From: Phocoena phocoena
Lineage: Eukaryota > Chordata > Mammalia > Artiodactyla > Phocoenidae
DNA length: 64,000 nucleotides
Assembly: GCF_963924675.1 (NCBI RefSeq)
Contig: NC_089222.1
Location: forward strand, 137,232,281-137,296,280
Reading direction: 5' to 3'
Made by a program: the position numbers and the translations under genes. Positions 43,191 through 54,537 of this stretch are shown piece after piece (position 1 is the stretch's first letter; the number at the start of each line of letters is the position of its first letter). A model generated the notes under the pieces. That model did no database searches and was not told the origin of the DNA. It saw only the letters and a list, made by a program, of their open reading frames with translations.

Positions 43191-44960
43191 CAAGCTTCGT
43201 AAACACAATTTGTTTCCTGAATGAGATCTTTCTTTTTGTCATGTTTAGGTAGGAGGGAGACAGAGAGATACAAAGAGGGGGGAAAAAAAGAGAGAGAGAA
43301 AGAGCGAGATTCATCTCTCCATCACGTAAAGCAATGCCATTGAACCATGAAGGCTATTTACGTGGCATCCCAATGGGACAAGTTTTCCTTGTCTTGGAGA
43401 CCTAGGTCTCCAAGGTCCAAACAAAGCAAACCAAGTCTGTACTTTGGCCTGACATCTGCGGTGTTTTCGTCTTCACTCATTTCTTTGTACCAATGGAGAT
43501 CTGATCTCTGTGTGTAGTGGCAATGACTCTCTTTGATCTTCTGTGTTGACCACATGTTCCCCCAAAGCCAAGGAAACGATTGTGTCTTCAGCTGACAACT
43601 GCAAAGTTGATTCAAATATAAAACATAAAGCTCATATTCCAAAATGAGACCAAAAGGAGTCCTATAGTTCTAGGTTTCAGAGAAGAGGTTATATAACAAT
43701 GATCCCACATCCTTAATTCCCAGTTACCACCAATGGCACCACCAGCAGCTGCCAGATACACAGAAGAAGCAACCAGAACCACAGGCAGGGAATCACAAAA
43801 AAGGAAACCCACTTGGGAAATAATCAGTCTTGGCAGAGGAGAAATCAAAAAAGGAGGGGTGATAAAAGAAACAGAAGCTTGCTTCTAAGATAATAGTATT
43901 AACAATGAGCTTTTAAACAAATACAAAAAAAAAATACATAGTTCAGCAAGTTCTCTTTCATCAAAAGTGCCCTAGTCATATTCCACTTGAGATTGCTCTC
44001 AAGCCTCTGGAGCGTGGTTGGCTCTTTGCCTCCTGTTAGGGGCCGCTGTACCTGAGTTACCAGTAGGTACGGGAATACCAACAAACCCCTGGCTCAATGT
44101 GTTGTCATAAAGCAATACAGAAACAACTTTTGGCTTTGCTGCAAATGTGCATAATGGAAAGCAAATATTATTAAAAAGACAATCATTTTTAGTGATTAAA
44201 ATAATCCAAGGCAGAAAAAATTTCTCCCATAAGTTTCAAAGTTCTCATTTATCATCGTTTTGCCTCAAGAAGCCAGAGTAATTTTATTTTTCCTGACTTC
44301 TATTAAAAAGATCAATACATATGATTCCAAAGAGTCTCGGCTCATGAAAAGATGGAGCAGGCCTGTAATCACATATGAAAGTATTGGTTGTCATTAGCAG
44401 AAAGATTGATCTGAAAAGACAGCAGACTCAGAGTGAAAGGACTTAAAATTTTCCACTGGGCATCCCAGCAACTTTCACCTTCCAGATAATTGAATACAGA
44501 TAACAGATTACCATATTAGAGGAAAGAATTGGATTGGGGATATTCAGTAGACACCCACTTTAGCAAAGCAATACCAAATTTCTCAATAATGATTTTTGTC
44601 TGGTGCAAGAACATTAATGCAGCCTGACAGTACAAAGGCATAGTCCAAAGCTCACTGAAGTCAAAGTTGTTGGATCAGATTTTTATACAGTTACCTGTGG
44701 CATCAGAGGTTGTAATGAATGCACGTGTTCAGCTGGCTGTTAAAAAACAAGTTAAGGAACACATTCAGGCATATGTCATGGCCTTATTCCATGAATAGAG
44801 CTTCTTTCAGCTTCTTTCAGTGAATTATTGTTAGGACCCTTAGTGGTGATTGTATAAAACTCACAAGAACTGAACTCATGGGCAGGCAAAGGGTTTTCTT
44901 CACTGCATAGCTGTCCTTTCCTGAAACCCACTTACAGTGTAGTAAAAATGCTAGCTATAA
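43191..44960. other. Mostly single-copy DNA; purine-rich tract 43255-43310
   Basis: 43255-43310 is G/A-rich (gagggagacagagaga...agagagagagaaagagcg). 44805-44827 has a perfect 11-base direct repeat (agcttctttcag twice). No gene is supported. Confidence 0.4.
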
Positions 44961-44971
44961 AATAAGTTGGA

Positions 44972-45266
44972 GGGGCTTCCCTGGTGGCGCAGTGGTTGAG
45001 AATCCGCCTGCCAATGCAGGGGACACGGGTTCGAGCCCTGGTCTGGGAAGATCCCACATGCCACGGAGCAACTGGGCCCGTGAGCCACAACTACTGAGCC
45101 TGCGCGTCTGGAGCCTGTGCTCCGCAACAAGAGAGGCCGCGACAGTGAGAGGCCCGCGCACCGCGATGAAGAGTGGCCCCCGCTCACCGCAACTACAGAA
45201 AGCCCTTGCACAGAAACAAAGACCCAACACAGCCAAAAAAAAAAAATAAATTAAAAAAAAAAAAAT
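44972..45266 (+). mobile_element. Long-form CHR SINE, with TSD
   Basis: A box tggcgcagtgg, B box ggttcgagccc, body with 'gccacaactactgag' and 'gaagagtggcccccgctc', then a tail interrupted by taaatt. TSD aataagttgga at 44961-44971 and 45267-45277. Confidence 0.94.
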
Positions 45267-45277
45267 AATAAGTTGGA

Positions 45278-46811
45278 ATTTTTATAGGACCTTGGCAGGG
45301 CACAGTGAATTTGGAAATTCAGAGTTGTGGTCCAAGGAAACTAAACTGGAGGCCAAGGTTTTCCATATCTTCGTCTTCATTCTACATATATACAATATTG
45401 ACACCCCTGAGGATGGTGTTCCCAAGCTCCAGAATTGATAGATAAGATGTTTTTTAAGACATCTGAATATTTCATCACCCTTCAATCCCTTTACTTACTT
45501 AGCTGCCAGCAAATACCTGGACATCTCACAGGAATCAGATCTATTCATAATAATTAACCATTGATCATTTCCTAATGACATAAAAGCTGATCCTGGAGAA
45601 AGATATCAATGTCCATCCCCTATAACAATCATCTCGACAGTGTAAGTGGGCGTTGCATTTGTGTTAAAAACCATTGTTTGTTATGGACTTCAACAGAATT
45701 TGTGAGACATTTTATGTTAAGTGTGTTCCTCTATTACTCTTCTATGAACCCCTAAATGCTGTCATTATCTAAATTTTCCACAAAAATCACATTGTCATGG
45801 CATCCACTAGACACTTCAGTGCACACAAAGCAAAACTGTTTTCCTCCATGTCTAAATTTTAAAAAACGCAAACACTTGTTTTTATAAAAATACCAGAAAA
45901 TGTTCACGCTTTTGGAATTTCCTGTAATAATAGTATCAGGAGTAAATTCCTTTAAATACAGAGGACGGGAATAAGACCAGCCAGGAATTATTTTTAGTTT
46001 TTCAAACTTAGTAAATTCTTTTCCATTCTCAGCTGAAAGATTTTTTTTTCTTGCAACTAAGAAAACATCTCCATTTTACTAGTGAAGTCAGTATTTTTTT
46101 TTAAAAAAAAAAAGGAGAAATATTGTTTTTCCCATTTGTGCTTCATACAGGATTTTGTATAAATATATGTGTACACATTTATATTTCATGCTCGTAGTAA
46201 GGCCACATTTTTTTTTTTAAGGCCACATTTTTTAAGCCAATTCTCTTTTCAAGAAAATTAAAGTAAGGATCACTCAAGGGTATTGTTACTTTAAAAGTGG
46301 AGCATGATAGCTCTCCAAGACTGGAGTGGGCTATGGAAATTGCCCATCTTTGTCCTGATGAAGGGTTCTCTGACAATGAGTCATGAGACATCACAAGGGA
46401 CAGATTGCCCATGACATAGCAATGAATGTATGAATGCTCAGTGACAGGCCCACATACTGCCAGGTCTCCATCCCTCCCCTGCCCTTTCCTGTTTTGCTGA
46501 TGCCTTGATGAAAGAGCTACGATATGATGCCCTGGACTGACACGCTCTCAAGGGAGATGACAATATAGCCTGTGTGCTGCTCCAAGGCACACAATGAGCT
46601 CTGATTTGTACTGGGCTGTGCTAATTACAGTGTGTGTGAGTTGTATCTCGTTCCTGTCCTCTGTGTACCATGTGATAAACAAAAAGTTGCCAAGGCATGA
46701 AACACAAAATAAATAGGGCCTCAAACACCCTACCTTTCCAAACACCATGGAAATTACAGTACATTTTTTTTTAACAGAAAAGACAAAATGATAAAAAAGC
46801 TACAATGTCAC
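45278..46811. other. Single-copy A/T-rich DNA; one small duplication
   Basis: 46199-46232 carries 'aaggccacatttttt' twice, separated by T's. The frames here resemble no family. Confidence 0.38.
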
Positions 46812-47345
46812 TGTATTAGTCAGAGCTCTCCAGAGAAACAGAACCAATAGGAGAGACAGAGACAGAGATTGATTTGTTAATTATAAGGAATTGGCTCATG
46901 GGATTATGGAGGGAGACAAGTCCCAGGATTTTCAAGGTAAGTCAGCAAGCTGGAGGGTCAGTGGTATATAGTTCCAGTCCAAGTGCAAAGGTCAGAGAAC
47001 CAGGAGAGCTGATGTGTGGTCTACTCTGGAGGCCGGCAGGCTCAAGACCCAGAAAAGCCAAAGTTTCAGTTCAAGTGCAAAGGCAGGTACAAGCCCAGCT
47101 CAAATGACATTGGGCGGGAGGAGTTCCCTCTTAACCAAGCAGAGGGTCAGCATTCTTGTTCTATTCAGGCCTTCAACTGATTGGACGCATTCCACAGAGG
47201 GAGGGCAATCTGTTTTACTCTGTCAACTGATTTAAGTGCTAATCTCATACAAAAACACCCTCACAAAACACCCAGAAGAATGTTTGACCAAATGTCTGGG
47301 TACCCTATGACCCAGTCAGATTGACATATAAAATTAACCATCACA
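46812..47345 (+). mobile_element. ERVL-type solo LTR (LTR33-like)
   Basis: Starts TG ('tgtattagtcagagctctccagagaaacagaaccaataggag'), contains 'aattggctcatgggattatggaggg' and 'aacaccctcacaaaacacccagaa', and ends CA ('aattaaccatcaca'). At 534 bp it is a typical LTR size. Flanking 5-mers gtcac/ataac match only partly, as expected for an old insertion. No internal viral genes are present. The exact family is from memory and uncertain. Confidence 0.65.
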
Positions 47346-47800
47346 ATAACCTTGTCAAATGCTAACCAAATACACTTTGTTTTTTTATCTTAATACCAGT
47401 GATAATATAACTTCTGTTCATCCCTTTTTTGTGACGATTCTTTTTGTCCATTTGGTTTAAATATTTCTCTGCCTGTCAAAAAATAGGCAATAGATAGGTA
47501 GTAAAATTGCACTGAAAATTCATTTCCCTCAGCTAAAGCAAACTCAAGGAACATTTATTTAATAAAATGGAGAATCAATAAAATTATAATTTTAAGTGAG
47601 AGTCAATGCCAAGTTGTTCTGTAAAGAAATTTGATAGGAATCCATGTTCTTTTCTTTGTTAGGAAAAATAATATTAAAAGTAGAATTAATTTAATGATCA
47701 TCATACTCGTTGGTTTAGTGGCAATAAGAAACATGCATCCAGCTTCTATTCCTTTGAAACTGCATTTTCCAATTCTTTAAGGACCTTGCTACCCAAAGGA
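47346..47800. other. Single-copy DNA, nothing recognised
   Basis: A/T-rich; no supported feature. Confidence 0.35.
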
Positions 47801-47807
47801 GGTTCCA

Positions 47808-47968
47808 CAGAGAGGCAGCATCTGCATCGCTTAGGGGTTTGTTTAAAACGCAGATTCCAGACCCCACAACCAGGAATATTAGATCAGAATATCTGGGGGT
47901 GGAGCCTAGGTATTTGCATTTTAAGAAGCTCTCCAGCACCATAACATTTGAGAATCCCCACGTTAAAC
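47808..47968 (+). repeat. MER5-type hAT-Charlie fragment
   Basis: 'gaggcagcatctgcatcgcttaggg', 'tttaaaacgcagattccagaccccac', 'atatctgggggtggagcctaggtatttgcattttaagaagc' and 'atttgagaatccc' follow MER5A without its left end. Confidence 0.65.
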
Positions 47969-48298
47969 AATGCTTTATCCAGTTCACAAAAGTCACATAC
48001 ACCACAGATTAAACCTCAACCAGAGAAACTTAGTTCTATCATCCAGTTGAAGCCTGTTGAACTCCGATTCGTTCAACAATGGAGAATTCTACATTTAACC
48101 ATGTTTGCTCATTCCCTCTAAATCGTGGAGGATTACATTCTCTTGGATAAAGTTAGTGGTACTAGAGAATACCAAGATAATACAGTATTAAAATGTAATC
48201 GTAAATTTGAAATTTAAATACTAAATAAAGGTTAATATTAAAATATTATGTTTGCTTTGCATTTCACTCTACCATCTTGGAATAAAAAGACAGCCCTC

Positions 48299-48507
48299 GG
48301 GCTTCCCTGGTGGCGCAGTGGTTGAGCGTCCGCCTGCCGATGCAGGGGACACGGGTTCGTGCCCCGGTCCGGGAAGATCCCACGTGCCGTGGAGCGGCTG
48401 GGCCCGTGAGCCATGGCCGCTGAGCCTGCGCGTCCGGAGCCTGTGCTCTGCAACGGGAGAGGCCACAACAGCGAGAGGCCCGCGTACCGCAAAAAAAAAA
48501 AAAAAAA
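48299..48507 (+). mobile_element. CHR-2-type SINE (short form), with perfect TSD
   Basis: Well-preserved copy: A box tggcgcagtgg, ggttcgtgccccggtccggg, body and A tail. Perfect 15-bp TSD aaaaagacagccctc at 48284-48298 and 48508-48522. The many retained CpGs suggest a young copy. Confidence 0.96.
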
Positions 48508-48522
48508 AAAAAGACAGCCCTC

Positions 48523-49679
48523 AGAAGACATTTCAAATTGTCGATATTTCTCTAATTAGTCATATTTTCAATTAAAATTTAGGCACTAGACAGCACATAT
48601 GATCAAGGTCTTGACTATGAACATGAGTACTGAAAACCACTGGTTTAGAGCAGTTGGCCTATTTATTGTGGAGCATCTTTTAATTCTGCCATCCAAGTCC
48701 TATCTTAGAAAAAGATACTAGTTCAGTTATAGCCTTTAATCAGCCCAGATCCCCTCTTTGCAACGAGAATATTAAAAGAAGCCAAATTTTGAAATAGTGG
48801 AATTTAACTTCTCTTTCCCCAACCTGAGTTCCCAATGTCTCCTTATTGCCCATGCTACACAGCAATAATTCCCCATCAAGACATTCATTGCCTACATGTT
48901 GACCTTTGCTGCCCTTGATGATCCTCTCATACAGTGGTCTCTCCGCAAGTCCATCCTCACTAACCGAGATGTTCTATACCATTTCCCACTCTCACAAGAC
49001 CTGATACCAAATACTTATCTGTTCAAAATCCCTTTGGGATAATAAGAATGAGAAATAATTTGGCATTGTGTCAGGTTATGATTTGGTGCAAAGAGGAACT
49101 CTGAGTTACAGAACCAGAGTTCAAGACCTATCTATGGTTATATAACCTTGAGGAAGGTTTTAGCCCCAAGTAACTCAAAACTTAATAAGGTAAATAAGAC
49201 AGTTAAACAAAAATACAGTTGATCGGCAAATGCCCAAGAAATGTACAATAAGCCAGGGGAGTCAAGAACAGGAGAGCTCATATCCAGCTGGACGTGAGCT
49301 TCAGACATAGTTTCTCAGAGGAAGCCACCCCTGGTCCACAGTAAACTCATCTTTTTCTGGGGTCACACTTGAAACAAAATAGATATACCCAAAACTACTC
49401 CATCCAGATATAAGAACTGGGTCCACGCAAGCTCACGTCCTATCGGTTTTGCTCTTGGCTCTAAGTAGAGTGAGGCTCATCATGTGACCGTACTGGAGTC
49501 ATTCTGACATAAGCAGCCATAGACAAGAACTGTCACCATGGTCCTTTGAAACTAGTCTTGTAACATCTCAAGATATGTGTGAGGGGTATATGCTTGTGAG
49601 TAGATGGGGACAAGTGTATATGCAGGATTTTATATGATTTTTGCCTCAAGCTAACTAGATAGCTTTCCTGTCTATCAGT
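48523..49679. other. Single-copy DNA, nothing recognised
   Basis: 48880-49030 is C/T-rich and might be old L2, but I cannot support it. No gene. Confidence 0.35.
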
Positions 49680-49812
49680 AAATAAGGGCATAGTGAGTAT
49701 TTGTTACTGGCCAAGCCCCGTGATGAGGATATGGCTGCAAACATAGAGCCAGTCCCTGCCCTTCAGGAGCTTAGAGTCAAAAGGACCACAGAGACATTTA
49801 CAAATAATGACT
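49680..49812 (-). repeat. L2 LINE 3' end, antisense
   Basis: 'gtgagtatttgttactggccaagccccgtgatgagg' and 'gtccctgcccttcaggagcttagagtc' match the antisense L2 terminus. Confidence 0.5.
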
Positions 49813-50043
49813 AGTGTAGAGATAAGATATAGTTGCAAGTTTAAGACTAAAATTTACACAGCTTCCAGACAGTGATTCCTTTTCTTTGCTACAGTTCTAT
49901 GACCTGCTGTTACAATGAAGAGGATTATGACTCTTGTCCTCATATTGAGTAGTGTGGCCAATGCCTGTCTTGGTTCCGTGAAGACAGCCCTGTCTCTTCA
50001 GCATGGAGTCCTCACTTATTCCATGCAACCATTCTATTAAGCA

Positions 50044-50215
50044 GTGGTTCTTAGCCTACAAGGATCACCTAGGGGGCTAAAGTGCAGATACCTGGCCTCA
50101 CTCAGAAATTCTGATTCAGACTCTGGCTGGGAGAGTCTAATTGTATTTGAAAATCCCACCTGAGTGGTTCTAAAGCAAACAGGTATGTGAACTGCCCTGA
50201 GAAACCCTGTGACCT
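50044..50215 (+). repeat. MER5-type hAT-Charlie remnant
   Basis: 'cagtggttcttagcctac', 'ggatcacctagggggct', 'cagaaattctgattcagactctggctggg' and a decayed right end 'gtatgtgaactgccctgag' indicate a MER5-like MITE. Confidence 0.6.
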
Positions 50216-51639
50216 AGAGGGGAATGAACTAAAAACTCCAGTTTTCCTTATCCAGACAAATTGAGAGCATAATTAAATTGATATGCTACATCCACTTCAG
50301 AATGTTTCAAAACCATGCACAAACATCCACATACCTTCTCTTGCCTCCAAAAGACACTAAGAAGCAAACTATTCTGAAAATAGAAGAAAGTTAACAACCC
50401 TAAGATTTGAACTCCTTGTAAAGAGCTGTGTTAGTATATAACTTCAATACATGCTCCAGACTAACAAAAAAGATGATTCATCTATCATCTAATTTTATTA
50501 AATATTCATTGGTAAATCTCTCTTTTGGGCAGCATGAATAAATACCTAACGGTAAGAAATAATGCCAACCCGAAAACTAAATGCTGACAACAATTCATGA
50601 TAGAAATAAAATCAGCTCCAAAATCTGAGACAAACCACAGATAAAAGAGAGGTTTTTCACTGTGACCTTCAAATCAATTCTTTGGTTTTCTTTTATCATT
50701 TTGGTTTTCTTTTACAACTGGAAAAATGACTGCATTTTCACTAAATCTAATTTTTCTCTTTCACATAACATCGATTTAAAGGCAATGTTATCAATAGGAA
50801 CTTCCAAAGCCATAATTCTGTTGAAACCAAGATACACAGTTTATGAGCAAAGATCAGCAAATTATTTTAGAAAAAGACATCAAGGCTTGGGATAAGCCCA
50901 GAATGATGTGAAATGAGGAGGGCAGGCAGGAAGAGTAAGAATAGGAAAGATGTATTCTTCAAAATTCTATTGAGGTTTTTTTTTTTAAGTTCATAAAAGG
51001 GTAACTTTATGGAAAAACTTTGCAAAGAAATTCATGATAATAAAACAGCTGAACAGCATGGCAGGCATTGAAAGACTTGAAAATAAGTGAATGAATAAAT
51101 GCACGAACAAATAAGAAATTGAATCAGTGAACTGTTGTGCAAATCCCTTGGGGCCTGATACAGTGAGCTGTGTTAGGAAAACAGGTTGAATAAAATATAG
51201 TCCATGTCTCTAAGGCACTCACCACCTAGCCAACAAAGTCACAGATATCTATCTCTACAACTAGGCATAATATAAAAAGATGTGTGATACACCAGTCTTA
51301 TGAAATAGTGATTCAGGAACAATGAGGGTAGCGTGATGAATTCTCCTGGGGACTATAATCAGGGTGGCCTTACAGGGGAGGTGAGTGTTTTGCAGACTTT
51401 GGGTCTCAGCAAGTCTCCGGGTGAAGGCATCACTAGCTTGAGACAGTCTAATTTGTGCGGAGTTTCCCCTTGGGTCCTCTGCTTGACTCTCATTACACAC
51501 TTCACGTGCACATGTTCAGCTGCTGTCTGTATGCTTATGACTCCCCAAACTATGTCTTCAGACAAAAACCTCCTGCCTGGGTTTCAGAATCACATCCAAA
51601 TTGCCTCCTGAATAACCTACAGACTCCTCAAATTCATTA
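50216..51639. other. Single-copy DNA, no gene recognised
   Basis: 50683-50711 contains 'ttggttttcttttatcatt' followed by a near copy ('ttggttttcttttacaact'), a small tandem duplication. Frames at 51261-51646 overlap on both strands without family motifs. Confidence 0.38.
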
Positions 51640-52430
51640 TACCTAAATCTAAACACTTTAACTTTCCCCACCCCCTGCTCTACCCTCAACCCCATCCTCT
51701 CCTATTTGCTTTCTCAATGAAAGACGTAGCCACTCATAGCCTGAGACAGAAACTATGCATAATCCCAGATTCTCCCCCTCCCTACATCCCAGTCACTAAG
51801 CCCTGCCGCTTCCACTTAAAACTCTCACCCTCCTTTCATTCTTCCACAGCCATAGTCTTAGTTGATACTCTTATCATGTTTTACCTTGTATCCATGTCTC
51901 TATTTTTATTCCCTTCCAGTTCATCCTCCACTGCCAGAGGGATGGACTGTAGCTGAGAGTGACTTTGTTTTTCTGATTAATATCTTCCAGTGGTGCCTCA
52001 GTACTTCAGGGTAAATCCCACATTCCTCATGAACTGGGTTCTCTCACCCTACCATCCTTTTCTCCACTGCCCCCAACAGGTACTCAGAGCTCTGACCATA
52101 TGGCACTTCATCCTGTGGCTTGACCTAGACTGTTTTCTCTGGCCTGAGCATCCTTACCTTCCCTTTAACTGACCACCTTCCATGCCTGTGTAGCTTGTGC
52201 TCAGCCCAGTGACCTTTCCCCTTCCTTTGGGAGGCATCTCTGATCCTCTGGCCCCTAGCTCCCTGTGCCAGTCTCTAGTGGAGGGCTTCCACACGCGTTG
52301 GTATTGGTTGGAATATTTGTCTACATCCGGCAAGCTGACTGTGGAAGCTTGAGGGCAGGACTTTGTCCTGTTCATCTTTATATCCCTCATGTCTAGCACG
52401 AAGCTCATCACGTAAGAAAAATGCAACTAT
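51640..52430 (+). repeat. L2 LINE, long sense copy
   Basis: In order: 'ccagtggtgcctcagtacttcagggtaaatccc', 'ctctgaccatatggcacttcatcc', 'ctgagcatccttaccttccc', 'tgggaggcatctctgatcctctggcccc', 'gcttgagggcaggactttgtcctgttcatctttatatccc' and 'tctagcacgaagctcatcac'. This is the most complete L2 in the window (about 700-790 bp), with no intact frame. Confidence 0.65.
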
Positions 52431-52867
52431 TTGTGAATTATCTTAATTAACTAAAACCTTTCTCTGAGCTTCATAATTGTTGACATTCAAGAATGAATAG
52501 TTGAAAACCTCAGAAAGCATATGACTAGTAAAAAAACTTTCCTTCTCAAAAATAAACTGCCAACAACAAAAACTACATCCTCAAGTTATGCAAGTATCAT
52601 ATTAAAAAAAATTGATTGGATATTGAAAATTTGGGTCAACCAGTTGTTTTCTTCTAAATTGTGCCAAATAACTGATTTGGTAGCTATTATTGCTTAAACC
52701 ATTATATTATCTGATACTTTAGAGACAGCTGAGTTAGTGGGGCAGTTGCTTAAGTTTCATGTAGGTGCAATCTGTGTGACGTGTTGGCAGATTTCACTGA
52801 GTTACTGCAACTCAATCCCTCAAGCGCTTTTTTGAGCACCTACTTTATGATTGGCATAGATGCTATA

Positions 52868-53290
52868 CCAATGCTTCTCCAAGTTATCCCATGGACCACC
52901 TTCATCTAAATAACCTGAGGGTAAAATGCAGATTGTTTTTTGGTTTTTTTGCGGTACGCGGGCCTCTCACTGTTGTGGCCTCTCCCGTTGCGGAGCACAG
53001 GCTCCGGACGCCCAGGCTCAGCGGCCATGGCTCACGGGCCCAGCCGCTCCGCGGCATGTGGGATCCTCCCGGACCGGGGCACGAACCCGTGTCCCCTGCA
53101 TCGGCAGGCGGACTCTCAACCACTGCGCCACCAGGGAAGCCCAAATGCAGATTGTTAAATGCAGATTCTTAGACTCCACGCAAGAAGTCTTAAACCAGAT
53201 ACCCTAGAAGCAGGGTCTGCTTCATCTTTAAAAAGTCCACCCTATAAATATTTATTCAAACCAAAGTTTGAGAGCCATTGGTCTACACTT
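52868..53290 (+). repeat. MER5-type remnant split by a SINE
   Basis: Left part 52868-52937 ('atgcttctccaagttatcccatggacc ... taaaatgcagatt') and right part 53157-53285 ('aaatgcagattcttagactcc ... aaagtttgagagccattgg') together resemble a MER5-like element. The SINE at 52938-53142 lies between them. Confidence 0.55.
52938..53142 (-). mobile_element. CHR-2-type SINE, antisense, with TSD
   Basis: Complement of the short CHR form; the T-rich left end (ttttggtttttttgcggtacgcggg) is the tail and 'ccaccagggaagccc' is the 5' head. TSD aaatgcagattgtt at 52924-52937 and 53143-53156. It is the only minus-strand CHR SINE among ten. Confidence 0.95.
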
Positions 53291-54152
53291 TGGACTGTCC
53301 AACAGAAAGTGGAAGAAAAGGATGAGGGAGTGGAGGGATGAGGGAGTGAGGGAGGTCAATTGGGAAGAGAGGTCAATATATTAAGATATAGGGTCAGCTG
53401 CTGTGACAAGGAGACCCAAGATAAGAAGAGTTTGTTTCTGTTTCACATAATGGTCTGAGTATAGGCAGTCCAGGGCTCATGTGAAGGCATCAGGGACCCA
53501 GAATCCTTCTACCTTGGTGCCCTGTCATTCTGAGAGTCTTTCTCTCACCTACATGGTCTAAGATGGTTCATTACCTCACCCTCATTCCAATAAGGTGAGA
53601 TGGAAAGGAAAAGCATGCCCCCCCTTAAAGGCACAAGCCAGAAGGTGCACTCACAACACCTGTTTATATTCCAGGACATACCCATGTAGCTTCATCCAAC
53701 TACAAAGGAGACCAAGAAGTGAACTGGGGTGAGAAGAAGTCCATGTACCCCACTAAAAATTGTTCTATAAGAATTGAGAAAAGGGGAAATAGATAATGAG
53801 GTCAACTTGCAATTTCTGTCACCTAAGAAAAAGATGAAGAGGAGAGAGGGGTAAGAGTTGGAGAGGAGGTGGAAAGGAAGGAAAAACCATAAAACCAATT
53901 GTCAATTCTCCAAAACATTCTCCATCCTCCAACCCCCAACCCCCATCCAAATACATGTACTTAGAGCCTGGTGTTCCTGAGTTTCTGAGCTTCTTTAATC
54001 AAAATAGTTGTGTTCACTTTCACTCATACCCCTCTAGCCTTGGCCTTAGACATTGACTTTGCTGGACAATAACCTGCTGCCAATGTTTCCACTATCACTG
54101 GCACAATGGGCTACAGGCACAAGCTGCTTATCCAAGCTCTCTGCTTTATATT
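53291..54152. other. Single-copy DNA, nothing recognised
   Basis: 53318-53355 has an irregular 'gatgagggagtggaggg' tandem patch. No gene. Confidence 0.38.
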
Positions 54153-54168
54153 AAAAGTCATGGACTTG

Positions 54169-54521
54169 GGCTTCCCTGGTGGTGCAGTGGATAAGAATCA
54201 GCCTGCCAATGCAGGGGACACTGGTTCAAGCCCTGGTCCGGGAAGTTCCCACATGCCGCGGAGCAACTAAGCCCGTGTGCCACAACTACTGAGCCTGTGC
54301 TCTAGAGCCCGCGAGCCACAACTACTGAGCCCGCATGCCACAACTACTGAAGCCCGCACGCCTAGAGCCTGTGCTCCACAACAAAAGAAGCTACCACAAT
54401 GAGAAGCCCGCGCACCGCAACGAAGAGTAGCCCCTGCTTGCCACAACTAGAGAAAGCCCGCGCGCAGCAACGAAGACCCAATGCAGCCAAAGATAAATAA
54501 AATAAATAAATTTATAAAAAA
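54169..54521 (+). mobile_element. Long-form CHR SINE with internal repeats, perfect TSD
   Basis: 353 bp, the longest CHR copy here. The motif gccacaactactga occurs three times (54279, 54315, 54337) where the copy at 44972 has it once, so the middle of the body is expanded. The A box is altered (tggtgcagtgg then ataagaatc) and the B box is ggttcaagccc. The tail is (AAAT)n plus A's. Perfect 16-bp TSD aaaagtcatggacttg at 54153-54168 and 54522-54537. Confidence 0.95.
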
Positions 54522-54537
54522 AAAAGTCATGGACTTG

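Noticed and set aside
43255..43310. Purine tract as a regulatory element
   Set aside because: Simple low-complexity sequence with no further support.
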